Positions 21,875 to 28,884 of a DNA stretch of 29,887 bases are shown in pieces. The notes under the pieces are model-generated. The model saw only the letters and a list, made by a program, of their open reading frames with translations, was not told the DNA's origin and did no database searches. This DNA comes from Gemmataceae bacterium (lineage in GTDB: Bacteria; Planctomycetota; Planctomycetia; Gemmatales; Gemmataceae). The position numbers and the translations under genes are program-made. The stretch is from the NCBI GenBank assembly GCA_020847555.1, contig JADLBT010000010.1, forward strand, positions 1 to 29,887, read 5' to 3'. Every line of letters begins with the position of its first letter. Position 1 is the stretch's first letter.

Positions 21875-24800
21875 ACGGCCCCGGAACGCATCGCCATCGT
21901 CGGGATGGGCGGCCTGTTCCCGCCCGGCGTCGATCCCGCCGGCCTGTGGGATCTGGTCCGCGTCGGCGCGGACGCGGCGCGCGACGTCCCGCCCGACCGC
22001 TGGCTCCTCGACCCGGCCGACGCCCTCGACCCCGCTGCGGGTGCGCCGGACCGCGTGTACTCGCTGCGCGGCTGCTTCCTGGCGAGCGTCCCCCGCGCCG
22101 AACCCGTGCCGGGGATCCCGGCCGACGTGCTCGCCCGCCTCGACCCTGTCTTCCACCTCACCCTGTACGCGGGGCGCCTGGCCTGGGCGTCCGCCGTCAC
22201 GGACACGCTCGACCGGCACCGCGTCGCCGTCATCCTCGGCAACATCGTCCTGCCCACCGACGGGACGTCCCGCCTCGCCCGCGCCATTCTGGGTCGCACA
22301 CTGGCCGAGCAGTTGCGGGCCGACCCCGCCGCGGAGCGCGCCGAACCGCTCGATCGCTACCCGAGCGGACTGCCGGCGGGGCTGCTGGCGCAGGCTCTCG
22401 GCCTGGGCGGCGGGAGCTACACCCTCGACGCCGCCTGCGCCTCGTCGCTGTATGCGCTCAAGCTCGGGTGCGACGAGCTGCGCGCCGGCCGGGCCGACGC
22501 CGTGCTCGCCGGCGGGGTATCGCGGCCCGACTGCCTGTACACCCAGATGGGGTTCGCGCAGCTGCGGGCGCTCTCGCCGACCGGGCGCTGTGCCCCCTTC
22601 GACGCCGGCGCCGACGGGCTCATCGTGGGGGAGGGGGCCGGGGTATTCGTGCTCAAGCGCCTCGGGGATGCGCTGCGCGCCGGCGACACGATCCTGGGCG
22701 CGATCACTGGCGTCGGGGTGTCGAACGATGTGGGCGGCAGCCTGCTGGCGCCGGGCGCGGAAGGCCAGCTGCGGGCCATGCATGCGGCCTACCGCCAGGC
22801 GGGTTGGGCGCCGCAGGACGTGGATCTGATCGAGTGCCACGCTACCGGCACGCCGGTCGGGGACGCGGTCGAACTCGCCAGCCTGCGGGCGCTGTGGGGA
22901 GAGAGCGGGTGGCGCCCCGGCCAGTGCGTGCTCGGTTCCGTCAAGGCCACCGTCGGCCACCTCCTCACCGCGGCGGGGGCGGCCGGCCTGTGCAAGGTGC
23001 TCCACGCGCTGCGCCACCACTCCCTGCCGCCCACCACGAACTTCACGGACCCGGCGCCGGGGCTCGGCGCGGGACAATCCCCGTTCCGCGTCCTGCGTCG
23101 CGCCGAGCCGTGGGAGGCGAACGGCCGGCCGCGCCGCGCCGCGCTGAGCGGGTTCGGTTTCGGCGGCATCAACGCGCACTTACTCGTTGAAGAGTGGACC
23201 GGAGCCGAGAACCTCTCCCCCCGGTCCTCTCCCCTGCGAGGGGAGGGAGAGAACACGGGCTCAGGTGTCGGGAAGAGCAATCGGGCACCGGAACCCTTCC
23301 GCTCCCCCTCCCCACACGGGGGAGAGGGCCGGGGAGAGAGGTTTCCGCCCATCGCCGTCGTCGGCATGGACGCGCACTTCGGACCGTGGCGCTCGCTGGC
23401 CGCCTTCCGCCGGCGCGTGCTGGGCGGGTCGGAGGCGGAACCGCAGGCCCCTCCGGGGTGGTGGGGCGTCGAGACGAGCCGATGGTTCCGGGAACGGTGG
23501 TCTGGCGAGGCGCCGTTTGCCGGCTACTTCGTCGGCGAGGTGGCCTGCCCGGCGGGCCGCTTCCGCATCCCGCCGCAAGAGTTGCAGGAAGTGCTGCCTC
23601 AGCAACTCCTGATGCTCCAGGTGGCCGCCAACGCGCTCGAGGCGGCGGGGTTGCCCGGTGCTGAGGAGAGGCTGCGCACCGGGGTGTTCGTCGGCCTGGG
23701 GCTCGATCTGAACACGACTCAGTTCCATCTCCGCTGGTCGATGCTGGAGGAGGCGCGGGGCTGGGCACGGTCCAACGGCGTCGCAGCCGAAGGACCGGAG
23801 TTCGAGGCGTGGGTGGCGGGGTTGCGCGACGCGGCGGGACCGCCCCTGACCGCCAACCGGACGATGGGAGCACTGGGCAGCATTGCCGCCAGCCGCATCG
23901 CCCGCGAGTTCCATCTCGGCGGCCCCAGCTTCACCGTGGCGGGCGAGGAGGGGTCCGGGCTGCGCGCGCTGGAGGTGGCCGTGCGGGCGCTCCAGCGCGG
24001 GGAGATCGACCGGGCACTCGTCGGCGCGGTGGACCTGGCCGGCGACGTTCGGGCGGTGCTGGCGACGCACGAAGGGCGGCCGTTCGCCGCCGATGGCGCC
24101 GTCATCGGCGAGGGGGCCGCAGCAGTGGTCCTCAGGCGCCTGGAAGACGCAGAGCGTGACGGCGGCCGCGTCCACGCCGTCATCCGCGGCGTCGGTGTTA
24201 CTGGCGGCGCGGGGAGTGACATCGGGCTGTCAACCGAAGCGTACCGCGCAGCCCTGACGCGGGCCTACTGGGAAGCGGGTATCGATCCAGCGTCGGTCGG
24301 CTACCTGGAAGGGCACGCGAGTGGTTGGCCCGCTGAGGACGAGATGGAGGCGCGAGCCCTGGCCAACTTCTTCCGTCCGCACCTGACGATCGAGTCGTGC
24401 GTACTCGGCAGCGCCAAGGGCGACGTGGGACACACCGGAGCGGCGTCCGGGCTGGCATCATTCGTCAAGGCTTGCCTGTGCGTTGAGTTCCAGGTGCTAC
24501 CCCCGCTGCGCGGGGTCGATCGACCGCGTCCGGCATTTGGCGAAGGTTTCCTGTACCTCGGCGCGCCGCAGCACTGGCTCCGCGACCGCGCCGGCGGCCC
24601 GCGCCGCGCCGGCGTGAGCGCCTGCGGCATCGACGGCACCTGCCTGCACGTCGTGCTGGAGGAATACGCCCCGGTCGCCGCGAAGCCCCCTCACCCCCCC
24701 GGCCCCCCGCTCCCACGAGGGGAGAGGGGGGAGATGAGTCCAGGCGCTGGACTCGCATCCAGCCGTTTCACCTCTGCTTCTCCCCCCTCTCCCCTCATGG

Positions 24801-27800
24801 GAGAGGGAGGCCGGGGGGGTGAGGGGAGAGCGCATTCGCGCACTCGCCCTGGTCCTCTCGACTTCCTCCAACCGCTCGGCCCGCTGTCCGAAGCGCTGTT
24901 TGCGGTCGAAGGGCCGGATGTCCCTGCGCTGGCTGACGGACTGGCCCGCCTGGCTGGCCATGCCCGCGACGGCCTTGCTGTCGAGGCGATTGCCCGCGTC
25001 TGGCTCGCAGCGCATCCGCCGTCCGGCGCCGGACTCGCGGTCGCCCTGGTAGCTCGCGATGCGGCCGAACTGGGCGCCCTGGCGGAGGCCGCTCGCGGCA
25101 GTCTTGCCGGCTCGGCGCTCTCGCCCGGTCAGCGCGACCGCATCTTCCATTCGCCGACGCCGCTCGGTCCCGCCGGGCTGGTGGCGTTCGTTTTCCCCGG
25201 CTCCGGCAACGACTTCGCCGGCATGGGCCGCAACCTCGCCGTCCGCTGGCCGGCCGTCCTTCGCCGGCAGGACGCCGAGAACGAGCGCCTCCGAAGTCAG
25301 ATCCAGCCGCAACGGTTCTGGAACGACCGCCCCGTTCGCCCACCCGATGCGCGCGAGCGTATCTTCGGCCAGGTCGCTCTGGGTAGTTTCGTCTGCGACC
25401 TCCTGGCGAGCCTCGGCGTGCGCCCGCATGCCGCGCTTGGATACAGCCTCGGCGAGTCGGCCGCGCTGTTTGCGCTGCGCGCGTGGACCGGCCGCGACGA
25501 GATGCTGCGGCGGATGAACGCCTCGCCCCTCTTCGCGCGCGACCTCACCGGCCCCTGTGACGCCGCCCGGCGCACCTGGAACGTTCCCGAGGGCGAGCCG
25601 GTTGACTGGGTCGCGGGGGTGGTGGACCGACCGGCCGAGGTCGTCGATGCGGCCTGTACCGAACTCCCGCGCGTCTACCGGCTGATCCGCAACACCCCGC
25701 ACGAGTGCATGATCGGCGGCGCCCGCGTCGGCGTGGACGAGCTGGTGCGCCGGCTGGGCTGTCGATTCCTGCCGCTGCACGAGACGAGTACCGTTCACTG
25801 CGAGGCCGCGCTGCCCGTCGCCGACGCTTACCGCGCGCTGCACCTGCTGCCGACCTCGGCCCCGGCCGGAGTGCGCTTCTACGCCACCGCCCGCACGGCT
25901 GCTTACGAGGTGACGCGCGCGAGCGCCGCGGCGGCGATCCTGGCGCAGGCCGTCGGTCCGGTCGATTTCGCCGCGACGGTGGAGGCGGCTTATCGCGACG
26001 GCGTGCGGATCTTTATCGAGGTGGGGCCGGGGGCGTCCTGCAGCCGGATGATCGGGGCCACCCTCGGCGACCGCCCGCACCGCGCTCGGTCGGCATGTGT
26101 CGCGGGAGTGGACGAAGTTTCGACCCTGCTGCGGTTGCTCGGGGTGCTGGTGGCGGAGCGGATTCCCGTCGATCTGTCCGCCCTGTACGGGCCGCCGCCG
26201 GAGGAGCAACCCCCGACCGCGTCGCGTCTCCTGACACTCCCGGTCGGCGGGGAACCGTTCCGGGTGCCCCCCCCGCCGGCAGCTCGAAGGCACCCGGCCG
26301 CCGCGCCGACGAGCCCTCCCGCCGCAATCCCCCAGAGAGAGGCCGCGGTGGCGCTGTCGTCCGTGGTGGCGCTGGCCGCCTCCGGCGAGGTGGCTCGGGG
26401 AGAGGCGCACGCAGCCTACCTGCGCTTCGCCTCCGCGGTTCAGGGCAGCATCGCCGAGCAGGCTGCCTTCCAGACGCGGCTGCTGCAAACAGTCCTGGAG
26501 CGCTCTTGCGGCACCCTGCCCGCGTCCGCGCCCCAAGGCACACAGCCCCGCGCGGACGAACCGCCCCGCGCGCTCGAGCGCGCCCAGTGCCTGGAATTCG
26601 CCGTCGGCTCGGCCGGCCGCGTTCTCGGGCCGCGGTTCGCCCCCGCCGACGCATTCCCCACTCGCGTGCGCCTGCCCGACGAGCCGCTGATGCTCGTCGA
26701 TCGCATCCTGCACATCGAGGGCGAGCCGCTCTCGCTCTCGCGCGGGCGCATCGTCACCGAGCACGACATTCACCCCGACGCCTGGTATCTCGACGGCGGC
26801 CGCATCCCGACGAGCATTGCCGTGGAAGCCGGGCAGGCCGATCTGTTCCTCGCCGGCTTCCTCGGCATCGACTTCCACACCCGCGGGGAGGCGGTCTACC
26901 GCCTGCTCGACGCCGTGGTGACGTTCCACCGCGGGCTGCCCGGCCCGGGCGCCACCATCCGCTACGACATCCACATCGACCGCTTCTTCCGACAGGGCGC
27001 CACGCACCTGTTCCGCTTCCGCTTCGAGGGGACGGTGAACGGCGAGCCGCTGCTGACGATGACGGACGGGTGCGCGGGGTTCTTCACGGCCGCGGAACTT
27101 GCCGCCGGCAAGGGGGTCGTCCGCACCGACCTGGATCGCCGCCCTCGCCCCGGTGTGCAGCCGGACGACTGGCGCGACCCGGTGCCGATGGCCGTCGAGG
27201 CGTACACGGCGGAGCAGATCGAGGTGTTGCGTGCCGGTCGGCTGGCGGACGGCTTCGGGGTGGCGTTCGCGGGGCTGCCGCTCGAGCGCGCGCTCACCCT
27301 GCCTGGCGGGCGGATGCAGCTCGTGGACCGCGTGCCGCTGCTCGACCCGCGCGGCGGGCGGTTCGGCCTGGGCCTGGTGCGCGGCGAGGCCGACATCGAT
27401 CCGGCAGCGTGGTTCCTCACCTGCCACTTCGTCGATGATCAGGTGATGCCCGGGACGCTCATGTACGAGGGCTGCCTGCACACGCTGCGCGTCCTGCTCT
27501 TGCGCATGGGCTGGGTGGGCGAGGCGGGCGCGGTGGCGTTTGAGCCGGTTCCTGGCGTGGCGAGCCGGCTCGCGTGTCGCGGCCAGGTGACGGCGGCGAC
27601 GCGCCAGGTCACCTACGAGGTGGAGGTGAAAGAGCGTGGTTATCGGCCCGAACCCTACGTCGTCGTCGATGCGCTGATGTACGCGGACGGCAAGCCGGTG
27701 GTCGAGATCACCAGCATGTCGCTGCGCCTGGTGGGCCTGACGCGCGCGGGCGTCGCGGCCGCTTTCCCCGTCACCTCCGACGACCGCCGGCCAGCGCTTT

Positions 27801-28867
27801 ACGATCGCGACCGAATCCTGGCGTTCGCCGTCGGCAAGCCGTCGGAGGCGTTCGGCGCGCCGTATCGCGTCTTCGACGCTGACCGCGTCATCGCCCGCCT
27901 TCCTGGTCCGCCGTACCAGTTCCTCGACCGTATCACCGAGGTGACGGCCGCGCCGTGGAAGATGGTCGCGGGGGGCGCGGCCGAGGCCCAGTACGACGTG
28001 CCGCCCGACGCCTGGTACTTCGCCGCCGACCGCCAGTCGGTCATGCCGTTCGCGGTGCTGCTCGAAGTGGCCCTGCAGCCGTGCGGCTGGCTGGCGGCGT
28101 ACCTCGGCTCCGCCCTCACGAGTCCGGTCGATCTGTCGTTCCGCAACCTCGGCGGTAGGGCCGAACTGCTGGAGGACATTCGGCCGGATGCCGGGGCGCT
28201 CACCACGCGCGTGAAGCTCACCCGCGCCGCCACGTCGGCGGGGATGATCATCCAGGCGTTTGACTTCAGCGTGTCCCGTCGCGGGCGCCCGGTGTATCGC
28301 GGGGACACGACCTTCGGCTTCTTCTCGAAGGAAGCCCTGGCCCAGCAGGTCGGCATCCGTGGGGCCGCCGTCCACGAGCCGGACGCCCGCGAAGCCGCCC
28401 GAGCACGGACGTTCGTTTACCCCGACTCCGCCCCCTTCCCGGACGACCGCTGGCGGATGATCGACCGCATCGATTGCCTGGTGTCGGATGGCGGGCCGCG
28501 CGGGCTCGGCTTCGTGCGCGGGGTCAAGGCCGTCGCTCCGTCGGCGTGGTTCTTCAAGGCCCACTTCTACCAGGATCCGGTCTGTCCCGGGTCGCTCGGG
28601 CTGGAATCGCTAATACAGCTGCTGAAGGCGGCGGCCCGGGAGCGCTGGGGGTGTGGTCCCGGGAGTGTGTTCCGCCATCAGCGCGGCGGGGCGCACACAT
28701 GGACGTACCGCGGGCAGGTGCTGCCCACGAACCGCCTGGTCGCGGTCCAGGCCGCCCTCACCGCGGTCGATGATCGTGCCCTCACCCTGACCGCCGACGG
28801 CCTGCTCGCGGTGGACGGGCGTGCGATCTACCAGATGAACGACTTCACCCTCGCGCTGCAGCGGTAG
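21872..28867 (+). CDS. pfaC: PfaC-like synthase: KS-CLF-AT-DH-DH
   Basis: 2331 aa, GTG start, 10 nt after pfaA. Domains: ketosynthase (about 4-440) with Cys189 (DAACASS), His323 (CHATGT) and His363 (VGHLLT); a chain-length-factor-like second KS (about 493-930) where the active-site Cys is replaced by Glu693 (VAGEEGSG) though His815 (EGHASG) remains; a PfaB-like acyltransferase (about 1103-1403) with FPGSGNDF, Ser1192 in GYSLGES and probable His1309; a helical linker (about 1483-1546); and two FabA-like dehydratases, each a double hotdog. In DH1 (about 1573-1956) the second hotdog has His1852 (CHFVDDQVMPG); in DH2 (about 1973-2330) the second has His2231 (AHFYQDPVCPG); the first hotdog of each pair lacks the His. 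There is no ACP, so it must work on the PfaA carrier. Shewanella-type PfaC is KS-CLF-DH-DH with AT in a separate PfaB; here the AT is fused, as in thraustochytrid subunit B. Two repeat insertions sit at the KS/CLF and CLF/AT borders. Confidence 0.92.
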   Translation: MTAPERIAIVGMGGLFPPGVDPAGLWDLVRVGADAARDVPPDRWLLDPADALDPAAGAPDRVYSLRGCFLASVPRAEPVPGIPADVLARLDPVFHLTLYAGRLAWASAVTDTLDRHRVAVILGNIVLPTDGTSRLARAILGRTLAEQLRADPAAERAEPLDRYPSGLPAGLLAQALGLGGGSYTLDAACASSLYALKLGCDELRAGRADAVLAGGVSRPDCLYTQMGFAQLRALSPTGRCAPFDAGADGLIVGEGAGVFVLKRLGDALRAGDTILGAITGVGVSNDVGGSLLAPGAEGQLRAMHAAYRQAGWAPQDVDLIECHATGTPVGDAVELASLRALWGESGWRPGQCVLGSVKATVGHLLTAAGAAGLCKVLHALRHHSLPPTTNFTDPAPGLGAGQSPFRVLRRAEPWEANGRPRRAALSGFGFGGINAHLLVEEWTGAENLSPRSSPLRGEGENTGSGVGKSNRAPEPFRSPSPHGGEGRGERFPPIAVVGMDAHFGPWRSLAAFRRRVLGGSEAEPQAPPGWWGVETSRWFRERWSGEAPFAGYFVGEVACPAGRFRIPPQELQEVLPQQLLMLQVAANALEAAGLPGAEERLRTGVFVGLGLDLNTTQFHLRWSMLEEARGWARSNGVAAEGPEFEAWVAGLRDAAGPPLTANRTMGALGSIAASRIAREFHLGGPSFTVAGEEGSGLRALEVAVRALQRGEIDRALVGAVDLAGDVRAVLATHEGRPFAADGAVIGEGAAAVVLRRLEDAERDGGRVHAVIRGVGVTGGAGSDIGLSTEAYRAALTRAYWEAGIDPASVGYLEGHASGWPAEDEMEARALANFFRPHLTIESCVLGSAKGDVGHTGAASGLASFVKACLCVEFQVLPPLRGVDRPRPAFGEGFLYLGAPQHWLRDRAGGPRRAGVSACGIDGTCLHVVLEEYAPVAAKPPHPPGPPLPRGERGEMSPGAGLASSRFTSASPPSPLMGEGGRGGEGRAHSRTRPGPLDFLQPLGPLSEALFAVEGPDVPALADGLARLAGHARDGLAVEAIARVWLAAHPPSGAGLAVALVARDAAELGALAEAARGSLAGSALSPGQRDRIFHSPTPLGPAGLVAFVFPGSGNDFAGMGRNLAVRWPAVLRRQDAENERLRSQIQPQRFWNDRPVRPPDARERIFGQVALGSFVCDLLASLGVRPHAALGYSLGESAALFALRAWTGRDEMLRRMNASPLFARDLTGPCDAARRTWNVPEGEPVDWVAGVVDRPAEVVDAACTELPRVYRLIRNTPHECMIGGARVGVDELVRRLGCRFLPLHETSTVHCEAALPVADAYRALHLLPTSAPAGVRFYATARTAAYEVTRASAAAAILAQAVGPVDFAATVEAAYRDGVRIFIEVGPGASCSRMIGATLGDRPHRARSACVAGVDEVSTLLRLLGVLVAERIPVDLSALYGPPPEEQPPTASRLLTLPVGGEPFRVPPPPAARRHPAAAPTSPPAAIPQREAAVALSSVVALAASGEVARGEAHAAYLRFASAVQGSIAEQAAFQTRLLQTVLERSCGTLPASAPQGTQPRADEPPRALERAQCLEFAVGSAGRVLGPRFAPADAFPTRVRLPDEPLMLVDRILHIEGEPLSLSRGRIVTEHDIHPDAWYLDGGRIPTSIAVEAGQADLFLAGFLGIDFHTRGEAVYRLLDAVVTFHRGLPGPGATIRYDIHIDRFFRQGATHLFRFRFEGTVNGEPLLTMTDGCAGFFTAAELAAGKGVVRTDLDRRPRPGVQPDDWRDPVPMAVEAYTAEQIEVLRAGRLADGFGVAFAGLPLERALTLPGGRMQLVDRVPLLDPRGGRFGLGLVRGEADIDPAAWFLTCHFVDDQVMPGTLMYEGCLHTLRVLLLRMGWVGEAGAVAFEPVPGVASRLACRGQVTAATRQVTYEVEVKERGYRPEPYVVVDALMYADGKPVVEITSMSLRLVGLTRAGVAAAFPVTSDDRRPALYDRDRILAFAVGKPSEAFGAPYRVFDADRVIARLPGPPYQFLDRITEVTAAPWKMVAGGAAEAQYDVPPDAWYFAADRQSVMPFAVLLEVALQPCGWLAAYLGSALTSPVDLSFRNLGGRAELLEDIRPDAGALTTRVKLTRAATSAGMIIQAFDFSVSRRGRPVYRGDTTFGFFSKEALAQQVGIRGAAVHEPDAREAARARTFVYPDSAPFPDDRWRMIDRIDCLVSDGGPRGLGFVRGVKAVAPSAWFFKAHFYQDPVCPGSLGLESLIQLLKAAARERWGCGPGSVFRHQRGGAHTWTYRGQVLPTNRLVAVQAALTAVDDRALTLTADGLLAVDGRAIYQMNDFTLALQR
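23210..23343 (+). repeat. Inverted pair of palindromic repeats inside pfaC (KS-CLF linker)
   Basis: Two copies in opposite orientation (about 23210-23251 and 23300-23343) flank 48 bp. The first starts AACCTCTCCCC, and the second ends GGGGAGAGAGGTT, its reverse complement. Each has an inner hairpin (CTCTCCCCTGCGAGGGGAG in the first, CCCTCCCCACACGGGGGAG in the second). They are translated in frame as NLSPRSSPLRGEGE and RSPSPHGGEGRGERF (residues about 447-491), between the end of the KS and the start of the CLF (IAVVGMD). Confidence 0.8.
24684..24830 (+). repeat. Inverted pair of palindromic repeats inside pfaC (CLF-AT linker)
   Basis: Two copies in opposite orientation (about 24684-24736 and 24779-24830) flank about 42 bp. 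The first reads CCCCTCACCCCCCCGGCC then a hairpin with CACGAGGGGAGAGGGGGG. The second is nearly its reverse complement, ending in GGCCGGGGGGGTGAGGGG. They match the intergenic copy at 5598-5642. They are read in frame as PPHPPGPPLPRGERGE and SPPSPLMGEGGRGGEG (residues about 938-987), exactly between CLF and AT. Confidence 0.85.
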
Positions 28868-28884
28868 GGCGCGACCCAGGCACC

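Noticed and set aside
18754..22299. Minus-strand open frame of 1181 codons opposite pfaA and the start of pfaC
   Set aside because: No recognisable protein features; it crosses the border of two well-supported plus-strand genes.
24497..28564. Minus-strand open frame of 1355 codons opposite pfaC
   Set aside because: Arg/His/Gly-rich translation with no domain; antisense frames stay open by chance at this GC content, and the plus strand encodes clear KS, AT and dehydratase motifs.
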